54,453 nucleotides of DNA from a virus. Both the position numbers and the translations under genes were made by a program. The notes under the pieces were generated by a model, which searched no databases, had not been told where the DNA came from, and saw only the letters and a list, made by a program, of their open reading frames with translations. The stretch covers positions 1 through 54,453 of IMG/VR virus record IMGVR_UViG_3300046455_000446; one strand, given 5' to 3'. Below, one piece after another: positions 41,143 to 49,510 of this stretch; positions within the stretch are counted from its first letter, which is position 1; each line of letters opens with the position of its first letter.

Positions 41143-41523
41143 TCAGGCTGCCTTGTTGCGCTTGCACCGCACCAGCTCATTGTCCCCAATGTTCACCCCG
41201 TGCCATTTCTGCCCCTCGAACGTAAACCAGCAATCCGTCCGCGTACCAGCCATGTTGTGGCGCCCCTCCCGAACACAAGTAACAGGCCAGTTGAACGAGC
41301 CATCCCACGTGCCAACATGAACACGCCCACCAATCGTACGATAATACAGAACCGCACACCCAGCCTGCCGCATGTTCTCAAGTTCAATCGCTGCTATTGA
41401 CCGATTGTGTTCTGTAATCTCTGTTTCACTTACTAATGGCTCAATCTTTCCGTCAGGGCTGTACGCCCCGTGCCCGGCAAAGTTGAACACGTACCCAGCC
41501 TGTTCCAGTACTTGCTTACTCAT
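41143..41523 (-). CDS. Hypothetical protein, 126 aa
   Basis: A beta-rich soluble protein with Trp/Gly/His-rich middle (YYRTIGGRVHVGTWDGSFNWPV). AAAGGAC precedes its ATG. Function unknown. Confidence 0.6.
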   Translation of the reverse strand: MSKQVLEQAGYVFNFAGHGAYSPDGKIEPLVSETEITEHNRSIAAIELENMRQAGCAVLYYRTIGGRVHVGTWDGSFNWPVTCVREGRHNMAGTRTDCWFTFEGQKWHGVNIGDNELVRCKRNKAA

Positions 41524-41538
41524 GGTGTCTCCGTCCTT

Positions 41539-41772
41539 TCAGTTGCTGTGTCCCCAAATCCTGACCTGTACGCGCTTCCAATAATTCGCCATACTCTCGG
41601 CAATCCACTTCTGGAACTCCTCCTGGTTGCCATTCCACGCCTCAAGACTTTGCGTCTTTAGCAGCCCGCGCAGATAAATCATCGGCTGCGCTTGTTCCCC
41701 ATTTTCCAACTCAAGATGCAGCGTTAACCGCTGGTTGAACTTGTCCCGCTGTTCCATCGTAGGCTTACTCAT
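41539..41772 (-). CDS. First gene of leftward early operon, 77 aa
   Basis: A small acidic-to-neutral helical protein (SLEAWNGNQEEFQKWIAESMANYW). It follows directly on the pseudoknotted RNA leader, with AAGGAAGGA 11 bases before the ATG. Function unknown. Confidence 0.6.
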   Translation of the reverse strand: MSKPTMEQRDKFNQRLTLHLELENGEQAQPMIYLRGLLKTQSLEAWNGNQEEFQKWIAESMANYWKRVQVRIWGHSN

Positions 41773-41774
41773 AT

Positions 41775-41892
41775 CCGTAGCAGTCCTTCCTTTAACAGAC
41801 AGCCCGCCGGCCTGCTACGGTTTGTGCCAAGAAGCACAGACGAGGTTCCCCCCACCGGCAGACTGTCAAATTGATTAAACCTTAACCGTAGC
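41775..41892 (-). ncRNA. Pseudoknotted RNA leader, copy A
   Basis: On the minus strand a 13-base stem (41855-41867 with 41798-41810, two G-U pairs) encloses a TGTGC/GCACA hairpin. Loop segment AACCGTAGC (41814-41822) pairs with GCTACGGTT (41884-41892) upstream of the stem. A third segment CTGCTACGG (41775-41783) next to the ATG can compete for that loop. The ribosome site (41784-41792) lies between. Layout and sequence match copy B at 34240-34336, with compensatory changes. Confidence 0.75.
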
Positions 41893-41900
41893 ATACTCAC

Positions 41901-41930
41901 AGATTAACCCACACGTGCCGAGTCGGTCAA
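41901..41930 (-). promoter_or_regulatory. Leftward early promoter candidate
   Basis: TTGACC (41930-41925) and TAATCT (41906-41901) with an 18-base spacer lie directly before the RNA leader. They fit a sigma70-type promoter with a start near 41894. Confidence 0.5.
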
Positions 41931-42032
41931 TAGCCTTGTTTGTAACCAGCTTTAACGCTACTCACGCCAGAATAATCACGCTCACCCAGTTTCACCTTGA
42001 ACTAACCTTCGCCCGAACCTAGCTTCACTTGC

Positions 42033-42557
42033 ATGTTCACTGCAGCAAACGCCAAAGAATTAGCACGAAGGTCCTGGGCGCCTGGTTCAGCCAGATTTGA
42101 CCCGAAGCCAACCCCAGTTGACCTCATGACACAAGCCTTGCAACGTGCATTGCAACCTGCCGACATCATTCCAGCCTCTGCCGAGTTGGTACGTGTGTCC
42201 AAGCGTTTAGACCAATTGAACCAAGCCATGGACGCCGACGACATTGACCCAAAGCACTGGGACATGCTCACCCGAGCCTATGACCGCGTGTTCAAGGCCT
42301 GGATGGTTCTGTCTGGCACCCCAGGTTCTGGCCAGCGCAAACCTGCCCCGATGCGTACCGCTCGTACCCAGTCGTACCCGTCACCCGAGGTTATCCCGGA
42401 ACCAATCGCTATCGAAGCCCAGGTCAGCCCGGCACCAGTACAGCCTATGATGGTCAGGCCCAGCGCCGGCTGCGGCCCAGTCCAGCCTGTACAGGATATC
42501 AAGTCCTGTGCGTCTGCACCAACACCACCAACAAACACAGGCCAAACGCCAGCCTAA
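42033..42557 (+). CDS. Hypothetical protein with disordered tail, 174 aa
   Basis: Residues 1-95 are helical and begin FTAANAKELARRSWAP, similar to openings of small DNA-binding phage proteins, possibly a small terminase-type protein. Residues 95-174 are Pro/Thr/Ala-rich and probably disordered. First gene of the rightward run. Function not established. Confidence 0.55.
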   Translation: MFTAANAKELARRSWAPGSARFDPKPTPVDLMTQALQRALQPADIIPASAELVRVSKRLDQLNQAMDADDIDPKHWDMLTRAYDRVFKAWMVLSGTPGSGQRKPAPMRTARTQSYPSPEVIPEPIAIEAQVSPAPVQPMMVRPSAGCGPVQPVQDIKSCASAPTPPTNTGQTPA

Positions 42558-42990
42558 CCCAGGCTTGTGCTACTTGTTGTGCTACTTCGTGGCCTGGCAT
42601 GAGCCTGTACTGGTACGTACCAGCCCAGCAAAGGAAACTGTTAAGGTTGCTTTGTTTGGCCGGGACCGTCCCCACACCACCACCCACCCAGGGAGGAATC
42701 GTTGGGACTCCGGTTCAGTCGTATACCAGCCTTTTGTTACAGGGTGGTCTGGGAACTTTTCGGTTATGCCGTAAAGATGGTCAGCCCCACTTTAGTTACA
42801 GCTCAACTTGGGAAGTTTTGGACAGGTGCAACCCTGTGTCTGGTTCTGGTTCTATGTGGAACACGCTGGCGCCAGTGTTAGCACGGGACCGTAATGGGTA
42901 TGCCTCTGCCTCTGCCTCTGGGTGGTGTATGACCTTGACAGCGTTACTTTACGCCTTGACATAATTGACAAGGGATTAGAAGGTGTTCGA
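42558..42990. other. 433-base stretch without a convincing gene
   Basis: It contains a 14-base perfect palindrome (42610-42623, CTGGTACGTACCAG), short tandem runs of CCTCTG, an ACAGG/CCTGT hairpin near 42823, and three TTGACA boxes (42935-42940, 42956-42961, 42965-42970). No frame is coupled to its neighbours. It looks like a control region for the genes from 42991. Confidence 0.5.
42935..42970 (+). promoter_or_regulatory. Cluster of three TTGACA boxes
   Basis: Three perfect -35 hexamers in 36 bases, the first with CATAAT 19 bases downstream. They lie 20-50 bases before the AGAAGG ribosome site of the gene at 42991 and probably mark its promoter or an operator. Confidence 0.4.
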
Positions 42991-43383
42991 ATGTATGGCA
43001 AAAGCTTCGAGAGTATGTATGAAGGCTCGATGATTGGGGCTGGGTTGAATGTGTTTGCAGTGTGGAATTACTGCATTGCAAAGAACCGTTCTGGGATAGT
43101 CGAGTTGAATCCTCAACTGCTGGCGTTCATTCTTGGAACGACGCAGAAGGAGATTGTGGATGCGATTGAGAAGTTGTCGGCGCCGGACCCTAAATCCCGG
43201 AGCAAGGAGTTTGGTGGGCGCAGGATTGTGAAGGATGGGGAGTATCAGTATCGGATGGTGAACTGGGCGCACTACGATTCGATGAAGTCGGCGGAAGACC
43301 TTCGGGAATACAATCGACGCAAGCAGGCTGAGTGGCGGGCGAGAGAGAAGGCTAAAAAACTGAATGAACAAAGCGTGGCCTGA
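42991..43383 (+). CDS. DnaD/replisome-organiser N-terminal-like protein, 130 aa
   Basis: Starting at ATG 42991 with AGAAGG upstream. YGKSFESMYEGSMIGAGLNVFAVWNYCIAK and the following winged-helix segment with GGRRIVKDGEYQYRMVNW match a small phage replication-like family. Possibly helps load replication proteins, but not shown. Confidence 0.6.
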   Translation: MYGKSFESMYEGSMIGAGLNVFAVWNYCIAKNRSGIVELNPQLLAFILGTTQKEIVDAIEKLSAPDPKSRSKEFGGRRIVKDGEYQYRMVNWAHYDSMKSAEDLREYNRRKQAEWRAREKAKKLNEQSVA

Positions 43384-43633
43384 TAAGGAAAAGCGTCGGT
43401 ATTATCCGTCCCGGGCGATGCTTTGCAGGTCGGGGGCAAAAGCGGCTACGGCGACGTGGGAACTACACCCACACAAGGGCTGGTGGTGCTGCTCTGCGTT
43501 TTGGCCGTTGAAATGGATGCGCGGGATGATGTCCTTTTCACGGACGACAGTCAGGTTGCAGCGCGACGGGTGGGTTTGTGAGTGGTTGCCCAAGGGGATG
43601 AAAAATTCACCAGAGCAACCATTCGATTTATGA
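43364..43633 (+). CDS. Small Trp-rich protein, 89 aa
   Basis: Aromatic and basic with a WWCCSAFWPLKW patch. The overlap with its upstream neighbour is 20 bases and its stop is coupled to the next ATG (ATGA), which supports the frame. Unknown. Confidence 0.5.
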   Translation: MNKAWPDKEKRRYYPSRAMLCRSGAKAATATWELHPHKGWWCCSAFWPLKWMRGMMSFSRTTVRLQRDGWVCEWLPKGMKNSPEQPFDL

Positions 43634-43791
43634 CGAGCACACAACGAAGGCTGGCAAAGAAGCACGGGACTCCTGCTGACTTTGCGGTGGCTGTTTACCA
43701 GTGCGTGCCGGGGGAGATAAGTATGGATGAGGCGCGCGATGCAGTGGAATCGTATAATCAGGAATGGAATGGTTTCACTCGTAAGGTGTAG
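43630..43791 (+). CDS. Small hypothetical protein, 53 aa
   Basis: From ATG 43630 overlapping the previous stop as ATGA. Contains a CVPGEISMDEARDAVESYN helix. Unknown function. Confidence 0.55.
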   Translation: MTSTQRRLAKKHGTPADFAVAVYQCVPGEISMDEARDAVESYNQEWNGFTRKV

Positions 43792-43820
43792 TTGAGGAGA
43801 ATTTCCAGGAAGGCCAAGTC

Positions 43821-44033
43821 GTGAAAGGCATTCAACTGAAATGTGAGATACCGGCTGGTTACCGGCGCGAGTTCCATTTGAATCTGAAGCATTCGCGGCA
43901 TCGGCTCGTTGTGGACAAGGATGGGATTGAAGTTCACAAGATGGGCAATGAGTCTTCCGATGAATTCGGATTAGTGCTGGACTGGCTGGATGAGGTGGTT
44001 ACTGGGATAAGGAAGGAGCTTGGCGATTTATGA
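43821..44033 (+). CDS. Small hypothetical protein, 70 aa
   Basis: GTG start with AGGAAGG about 9 bases upstream. An alpha/beta soluble protein (ECEIPAGYRREFHLNLKH-type opening, acidic helix at the end). Unknown. Confidence 0.55.
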   Translation: MKGIQLKCEIPAGYRREFHLNLKHSRHRLVVDKDGIEVHKMGNESSDEFGLVLDWLDEVVTGIRKELGDL

Positions 44034-44188
44034 GCGAAGGCGAGCGATTGCGGCTGGAGATGGAGCTGGAGAAGTTGCGGCTGCGGCTGGAGAGTCTGGC
44101 GCGGGAGCGGGTGTCTTTGTGGTCGAGGATTAACGGGGTGAAGGATAAGCTGGCGGCGAAGGAGCCGGACTACAAGCCAGTCAAATGA
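44030..44188 (+). CDS. Small coiled-coil protein, 52 aa
   Basis: Leu/Arg/Glu heptads (EMELEKLRLRLESLARE) define a coiled coil. Coupled on both sides by ATGA. Probably oligomeric, role unknown. Confidence 0.6.
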   Translation: MSEGERLRLEMELEKLRLRLESLARERVSLWSRINGVKDKLAAKEPDYKPVK

Positions 44189-44409
44189 CCGCCTATCTGG
44201 CCAGGAGGGTCGCTGCGCGGTTGAACCGGCTGAAGGTGCCCGGGTGTGCACTGGATAGTCCGCTGGGGGAATTGATTTGGGCGTGGACTAACAATGGAGG
44301 TCAGTTGGTGGTTATCAGTAGGGATGGTGGTCGGTGGGTGATTTGGTCCAAGGGAGGAAAGCACAGGGCGCCGGTGTGGGTGCCGGATGAGAAAGGGAGG
44401 GCCAAGTAG
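44185..44409 (+). CDS. Small hypothetical protein, 74 aa
   Basis: Basic and beta-rich (WVIWSKGGKHRAPVWVP). ATGA coupled upstream. Unknown function. Confidence 0.55.
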   Translation: MTAYLARRVAARLNRLKVPGCALDSPLGELIWAWTNNGGQLVVISRDGGRWVIWSKGGKHRAPVWVPDEKGRAK

Positions 44410-44422
44410 CCGTATAGAACCG

Positions 44423-44857
44423 ATGTTAAAAAACACCAAGGCGGTTGGAGCTATTACTGAGCTTGAATTTGCTTGGGAATGTCTTCGGCGTGGTGGTGTT
44501 ATTTCCGAACCTATCGGAGAAAATTGCCGATATGATTTCATCTTGGACAACGGCAAGGAACTCATAAGAATCCAAGTTAAGACCGCCAGTGAAAGGCGAC
44601 CTGGCGTGTTTACCTTTAATGGCACTAGGAAGATTGTAATAAAAAAGAAGTCAAAGGCTGTTCCATATAATAAGTCGGAGCTGGATTGTTTGGTTACTAA
44701 GGCTGGTGGGTTTTGGTTCTTTTTTACAGAGCCACAAAATCTGTGCGGGTCTGTTGAAATTCGCCCAAAGGAGACAGCGCAAGCGTCAAAATGGAATTCT
44801 GGCAAGGATAACTGGGCTTCAGTTGGACTGCCTCAGGTGCCTGTCAAATTGATTTAA
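44423..44857 (+). CDS. PD-(D/E)XK superfamily endonuclease, 144 aa
   Basis: ELEFAWECL helix, then YDFI (D38) and IRIQVKT with Q51-V-K53, the D...(D/E/Q)XK pattern of group I intron-type and small phage PD-(D/E)XK enzymes. It could be a homing or recombination nuclease. It ends the rightward run. Confidence 0.65.
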   Translation: MLKNTKAVGAITELEFAWECLRRGGVISEPIGENCRYDFILDNGKELIRIQVKTASERRPGVFTFNGTRKIVIKKKSKAVPYNKSELDCLVTKAGGFWFFFTEPQNLCGSVEIRPKETAQASKWNSGKDNWASVGLPQVPVKLI

Positions 44858-44881
44858 TAGTATATTAGGTGTACAGCAAAA

Positions 44882-44947
44882 GACGGCCAGTGGGACACCA
44901 ATCGCCACCGGCCGTCCAAGGAGACGACAATGAACACCATCCACTAA
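44882..44947 (+). promoter_or_regulatory. Leader hairpin with perfect ribosome site and five-codon minigene
   Basis: GACGGCC (44882-44888) pairs with GGCCGTC (44910-44916), with an inner GTGG/CCAC pair. AAGGAG (44918-44923) follows, then ATG at 44930 and a stop at 44945-44947, giving MNTIH. The architecture is like the early-gene leaders, but the gene is only five codons. It may be a decoy/minigene or a truncated relic. Confidence 0.5.
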
Positions 44948-45000
44948 CTAACTAACAAACCAGGACGACCATATTGTACAATGGCGCCGAGTTAAGTCAA

Positions 45001-45459
45001 CTAGGTTGTGGGTTTTTGCTCTGGGGTGCCTACCGTGATGCCAAGGTTCTTGGCTGTAGCCCCGACAACGCTCAGCTTGATGATTTCGCTGATTTCCTCG
45101 ACGCCTTCGCCAAGGTCGGCATCAGCTTTAACGATAACTTCTGTGTCTCCCGGGTCATCTGCGCTGACGAACAGTGCGCTCAGTCCGTCATCAGCTACGA
45201 CGACTTGAGAGTTTCCGCTGATGGTTGTCCACGATGGAGCACCATCCACTTTGGCCGGTTTGCCTGAATCTGTTTTGGGTGAGAGCGTCACCCTTACTTC
45301 TTGCTCGTTTGTGATTTTAATTTCCATAGGGGATGTGGGTTTGTTGGGCTTAGTGTGAGCGAGTCCAATAGCCCAGTCAAAATGGACACGCGGTTTGGTT
45401 GGGTGCGAATGACTGATGGCCAAGGCCAGTCCGTGCACCTCAACGGCGAGGCGTTCCAC
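45001..45459 (-). CDS. Ig-like domain protein, up to 152 aa
   Basis: Residues from MEIKITNEQ (45327) onward form a Big/Ig-like beta-sandwich (SGKPAKVDGAPSWTTISGNSQVVVADDGLSALFVSADDPGD). Such proteins decorate phage heads or tails. The start at 45327 gives 108 residues, and the 45459 start adds a 44-residue extension. It is the distal gene of the terminase operon, separated by the structured region. Confidence 0.6.
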   Translation of the reverse strand: MERLAVEVHGLALAISHSHPTKPRVHFDWAIGLAHTKPNKPTSPMEIKITNEQEVRVTLSPKTDSGKPAKVDGAPSWTTISGNSQVVVADDGLSALFVSADDPGDTEVIVKADADLGEGVEEISEIIKLSVVGATAKNLGITVGTPEQKPTT

Positions 45460-45592
45460 GGCTGACTCTAGGCTGTCACTTTGCTTCGTTTTCAGAGACT
45501 AACCGTTATCCTCATTGGGGGGACTGTCAACTGAAGGATGGGTTACAGAACAGAGACAGCAACCAAACCAGACTGGACTTGAAGCCCTTGTT

Positions 45593-46073
45593 GTTTCGGT
45601 TCAGGTCGGTTGCCATAGCAACCCCTGGATGGAGTTGCTATGGCTCTTGAAGACTCGTTGTTTTCGGACGAGGTTCGGAGCTTTTCGTGTCCCTCGGCTC
45701 ACAGGCTACCAGCCGCAAACCTCTAGCCCTTACGCGGGCACGACACATAGCTGCCGTGGTAGTTACGCCATAGTGGCGCCACGGCTTTTTAACCCACCCG
45801 GTTTCTAATCCAGTGGGCGTGATTGTCGCTGCGGTTCAATCTATCCGGCTACCCGGAGCCAAATCAATAATGGCTGGCAACGCTCGGTTCAGACGATTGG
45901 AAAAGAAACACCGTACCTGTTTTCACAGATACGGCGGGACGACTCCCGCTTTGATAAAACACCCAGCAGCGCCGGGCAACCCTTCAACGGGTTGAAGCAA
46001 GCAGGAATCTAAATTGGCAGGCTTTTGTTTTATCATTTGAGTCGTTCACATCCCTTCCACGGGCTGAACAAAC
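45593..46073 (+). ncRNA. Large structured non-coding RNA candidate
   Basis: No gene fits in 45460-46104. Perfect hairpins occur at 45612-45644 (11-base stem), 45753-45785 (7 plus 5 pairs, then TTTTT), 45911-45934 (5 plus 4 pairs), 45934-45949 (6 pairs) and 45977-45994. Long-range pairs GATAAAAC/GTTTTATC (45953/46027) and GTTT..GTTCAG/CTGAACAAAC (45593/46064) close the domain. The latter spans about 470 bases. The strand is probably plus because of the T-tracts. Size is like the ornate phage RNAs of the ROOL/GOLLD type, but I cannot assign a class. Confidence 0.6.
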
Positions 46074-46104
46074 TCAGAGAACCACAATTAACGTTACCTG
46101 TCAA

Positions 46105-46344
46105 CTACTCAAACGCCTTGCTGCGGCTATAATAACGACTGCTTTCCAAACTGGTTGCGCTCTGCCGCTCCTCGTGCAGCTTCAGCCGCTGCGCCTGGGC
46201 AGCCTTCATTAGCGCCTGCCGCTTCTTCTTTAACGCTAACTGTTCAGCAATCTTGGCTGAATCTGGCACTGGAAGGCCGGGTTTGCGTATCCAGCCGCGC
46301 GCGACGGCCTGGTCAACGATGGGTTTCCAGTCGAGAGGGTTCAT
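46105..46344 (-). CDS. Small basic helical protein, 79 aa
   Basis: Charged helix (AKIAEQLALKKKRQALMKAAQAQRLKL). Coupled to the methyltransferase by ATGA. Function unknown. Confidence 0.6.
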   Translation of the reverse strand: MNPLDWKPIVDQAVARGWIRKPGLPVPDSAKIAEQLALKKKRQALMKAAQAQRLKLHEERQSATSLESSRYYSRSKAFE

Positions 46345-46991
46345 GGGATGATAAATAGTTGTTCGCTTGTGCTTTTAGGGAATACGCGAACCGTCCCTTC
46401 CGTCTGCGGGACCAATTCCAAATCGTTTTCAACCTCATTGCCCCAAGTTGACCAGCCATGCCTTTTTCTCCGTGCAAACATTTCCATATATGGCCCGGGG
46501 CTTACAGATTCCACCATGTTTTGAAAGGCTTCCGGCTTGGCAGAGTGCTTTGGGTATCCATTCTCGTATTGTCGCTTCCAGTTCCACCACGTCCCGGTGA
46601 CGCGCTTCTTGGCTGCCAGAGAACCACGCCTGCAGAACAAGATGTATTCAGTTGAAATTCCATACGTCCCTCCCAAACCACCACCAAATGGAGCCTTGGC
46701 CCATACTAGCATGGTTGATGGTTCAAACCCCCACGCTCGAGCCACTTGGTACGTGTCCTCTATGTAGTGATTAATTGTCCAGATATACAGGTGTGCGTCT
46801 TTCTCAGCTCTTTCGCTGACTGGAAGCGAACAGATTTCCTCTACAGTCAAAGTGGGGTACTCTAATTCTCGGCTAGGGCGACTTATGGAATCCCACACCT
46901 GCTTTCCATCGCCGTTTACATTATAGCCCGCACCCGCTGGTCCGGCTTTAACTTCCCACGGCGGGTCAGCCACGATGGTTTTGTATTTCAT
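46341..46991 (-). CDS. MT-A70 family DNA adenine methyltransferase, 216 aa
   Basis: DPPW at 9-12 is the MT-A70 catalytic motif. The ending and the HLYIWTINHY, FCRRGS and AFQNMVESVSPG stretches match phage and bacterial members that methylate N6-adenine. It overlaps terminase by 4 bases, so it may modify DNA before packaging. It is the third DNA methyltransferase of the genome. Confidence 0.8.
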   Translation of the reverse strand: MKYKTIVADPPWEVKAGPAGAGYNVNGDGKQVWDSISRPSRELEYPTLTVEEICSLPVSERAEKDAHLYIWTINHYIEDTYQVARAWGFEPSTMLVWAKAPFGGGLGGTYGISTEYILFCRRGSLAAKKRVTGTWWNWKRQYENGYPKHSAKPEAFQNMVESVSPGPYMEMFARRKRHGWSTWGNEVENDLELVPQTEGTVRVFPKSTSEQLFIIP

Positions 46992-48805
46992 GCCACGGAT
47001 TGGAGTTCTTTGCCTTTCATCATGCGTTCGTAGTCCTGCGCAAACTTTTCCAGCCAGTCCTTGCCACGCTTCGGGTCAGCCTTGGGGTTGCTGAGCTTGG
47101 CAATCTGGAAGCCACGGCGGCGGGCGCCTTCGATGGCGGTCGCAAGCTGGTCGGTGCGGTCGGGGCTTTTGCCGGTGCGCTTCTTCATCTCGTGCTTGGC
47201 CTCGATTTCAATGAGGTTGCTCCTCACCATTTTCCACTCGCGCGCCACTGCGTCATTCAAAATCTCTTCAGTCATTCCGCAGAGTTGACCTGACTCGATG
47301 GCGTACCGGATGGAGAACCACAACTCGGTCACAAACTTTGAGTAATGTTCGCTACACAGCTTCAGTCTGGACTCGCCGGTGATGGCGTCCACAACTTTCA
47401 GGTCCAGCGACACTGGCCGTTCAGTTGGACGCGCGCCGAAATCAACCGGGTTGGACTTCCCGTGCCAGAGGCGCGCGAACGCAGCCATCAACATCGTGCG
47501 ACCATCAAAGAAAACATTCTCCTCATCAATATCCAACGACTCGCACTCCTGTTTTACAAACAGCGCAATCTGGTCATCGGGCGGAATCCCGGACAGGGCT
47601 GAAATCGGGATGATTTTCTGAGGCCCGATGTAGAGAATTTCCTTTCCGTTCAGGTCCTTTCCAAATTCTATCCAGCCGCCCACGCACAAGTCGCCGCCCA
47701 CAGAGCTATACGCAGCATCTATGGCATAAATTTTCGTCGTTCCCGTCCCGTGCCAGATGGGCAACCGGAACGCATCGAATTTGACGCAGATTTCCCGCGT
47801 GATGACCTTCCGTGCCGTCAATCCCTGCACGCGAACCCCGAGAATCATGGAACAGTATTGCTGTGAGCCTTCGCCGTACGACTCGCGCACCATCTTTTCC
47901 TTGAGCCGGCCAACCATGTAGCCAAAACGGTCAGGCCGGTCAGCCGGAAAGTCCCAGTTTGGACTATCGAGTCCTGGAAGATTCAGGCACACACCATCCA
48001 TGTACTTCGTCGGCCATGAAATTGTCTTCTTGGGGATGCCGATGGTGGACCAGCCCTCCTTAGGCTCGCTCACTTTGTCCAGCGGGTCATTTTGAGCGAG
48101 CGGATTTCCCAGAAAAACAAACTTGGCGAAGGCGTTGTTGAGAAGGTTCGGCACCGCGTCCAAAAGAGAGAGCTGCATCAGTTGCATCTCGTCTGCGATG
48201 AGCATGACGCGCTGATTATGTATACCAATAAATTTTCCGAGGCCCACAAAACCACCACTCGATGACAGACACGGAATACAGGTGATACCATGGCGTTGGT
48301 CCCGCGTCCCAGTCTCGTCAATATCATCCGTGGCAATCATTTTCTTGGAATCAATCACGTTGCCCGGGAACCAATCGAACCTGTCCTTCGCATGCTCAAT
48401 CAATTCTTTGATGCGACCGAACACACGCATCTCCAGCCCGCGTAGGTCCGTGCTGGAAATCAGAATCGTGGTGCCGGTCGGCCACACACTGTAAAAGCAC
48501 AGCGCAAACTTTGCGGCCGTGGAAGTTTTGCACGAGCCAGAGCAGCCCATGATGGTCGTGAACTGATTGGACAACACTGCGTCCAGAATTGCGTCCTCCC
48601 AGCGGTTCTCATCTTCATCGCTCCAGTAGAGCCGGAACAGGCGCTTGTAGTGAAAGAACAAACCACGCCCGAACGTGCGACCACCTTCGGTCCACTGGCC
48701 GCCCTTGCGTATCATGTGACACTCAATCTGCGCATCATCCATCTCCAGCGGAAAGGCCAAGCCGTAGCGAGAAGTTTTGGTCGGAGCAGGAGCAGCAACT
48801 GGCAT
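46988..48805 (-). CDS. Terminase large subunit, 605 aa
   Basis: The ATPase has GCSGSCKT at 87-94 (Walker A), MLIADE at 201-206 (Walker B and catalytic Glu) and FLGNP at 231-235 (coupling motif). The nuclease domain begins with YAIDAAY at 360-366 (D363). It packages DNA into the procapsid through portal. The Walker A is slightly unusual (Cys before and within the loop). Confidence 0.85.
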   Translation of the reverse strand: MPVAAPAPTKTSRYGLAFPLEMDDAQIECHMIRKGGQWTEGGRTFGRGLFFHYKRLFRLYWSDEDENRWEDAILDAVLSNQFTTIMGCSGSCKTSTAAKFALCFYSVWPTGTTILISSTDLRGLEMRVFGRIKELIEHAKDRFDWFPGNVIDSKKMIATDDIDETGTRDQRHGITCIPCLSSSGGFVGLGKFIGIHNQRVMLIADEMQLMQLSLLDAVPNLLNNAFAKFVFLGNPLAQNDPLDKVSEPKEGWSTIGIPKKTISWPTKYMDGVCLNLPGLDSPNWDFPADRPDRFGYMVGRLKEKMVRESYGEGSQQYCSMILGVRVQGLTARKVITREICVKFDAFRLPIWHGTGTTKIYAIDAAYSSVGGDLCVGGWIEFGKDLNGKEILYIGPQKIIPISALSGIPPDDQIALFVKQECESLDIDEENVFFDGRTMLMAAFARLWHGKSNPVDFGARPTERPVSLDLKVVDAITGESRLKLCSEHYSKFVTELWFSIRYAIESGQLCGMTEEILNDAVAREWKMVRSNLIEIEAKHEMKKRTGKSPDRTDQLATAIEGARRRGFQIAKLSNPKADPKRGKDWLEKFAQDYERMMKGKELQSVA

Positions 48806-48806
48806 T

Positions 48807-49454
48807 TTATTTGTGGGTCGGTTCGGTTAATGCACGCTCAACACTGTAACCGTGCTTTAGACGATAGAGCAACGTCTGAACGTGAATTTTAACTTCCCTT
48901 GACCACTGCATGACGGTCTGGGTCTTTCCGTTGAATTCAAGCAGGCGATTGTTGGTTTTATTGTTTGCTTGCATCTCATCAGTGCCCCACCGCACGTTGC
49001 CGGGCTCATAATTTCCGAGTTTGTTTGGGAAGCGGTCAATTGACATTCCTTCAGGCCTATCTCCAATCTCAGACAAGATGTCGGACACAAAATTTGGAAA
49101 TGAATTTCGCCATCGGTTACACATCTTAATTCCAATCCCTCCGTAGAGCGGATAATCTTTACAATTTGGATTACAAGTTCTGTCTATAATGTGTGTCCAA
49201 GTACCGTAAAGATGATGTTTCGTGGCTCTGCTTGCAAAACCGTGTTTGAAGTTTCTCTGAATCTTTAACTCCTTATCATAGCAGCCGCACGACTTGGTGT
49301 TTCCTGAAATAAGTCTGCCCGTATCAAGATAAGTAATGCCTCCGCATTTGCACCTGCATTTCCAGAGAGCTTTGCCGTGTTTTGATGAGCCACATCGTTC
49401 TTCAACGATTAACCAGAAGAACTGTTTTCCAACCAATTGACTTGCTGCTGCCAT
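48807..49454 (-). CDS. HNH-type endonuclease with N-terminal zinc module, 215 aa
   Basis: Residues 7-60 are the GKQFFWLIV/CRCKCG/SCGCYD module, 80-160 the HNH core (YGTWTHIIDRTCNPNCKDYPLYGG, GMSIDRFPNKLGNYEPGNVRWGTDE), 165-210 a NUMOD-like HTH. It is a free-standing homing endonuclease upstream of terminase, related to 23614-24312. Confidence 0.8.
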   Translation of the reverse strand: MAAASQLVGKQFFWLIVEERCGSSKHGKALWKCRCKCGGITYLDTGRLISGNTKSCGCYDKELKIQRNFKHGFASRATKHHLYGTWTHIIDRTCNPNCKDYPLYGGIGIKMCNRWRNSFPNFVSDILSEIGDRPEGMSIDRFPNKLGNYEPGNVRWGTDEMQANNKTNNRLLEFNGKTQTVMQWSREVKIHVQTLLYRLKHGYSVERALTEPTHK

Positions 49455-49470
49455 ATAAGAAGTCCCACCA

Positions 49471-49510
49471 CCCCGCGAAGTGATACCGGCCAGAGAGCCG
49501 CAGCGCGGGG
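49471..49510. promoter_or_regulatory. Perfect 7-base hairpin in the HNH/fibre divergent region
   Basis: CCCCGCG (49471-49477) pairs with CGCGGGG (49504-49510). No T-tract. The 150-base region must contain promoters for both directions. Confidence 0.4.

Noticed and set aside
42599-42964. 121-residue plus-strand frame
   Set aside because: Low-complexity composition, no ribosome site and no coupling; left as non-coding.
45490-45500. Group I intron P7-like TTCAGAGACTA
   Set aside because: No other intron core elements are present and the interrupted gene is not evident.
45900-46020. TnpB/IscB guide RNA or IS200/IS605 right end
   Set aside because: The GAAGCA..CAGGAATC ending is reminiscent, but there is no TnpB or IscB gene nearby and I could not align a scaffold.
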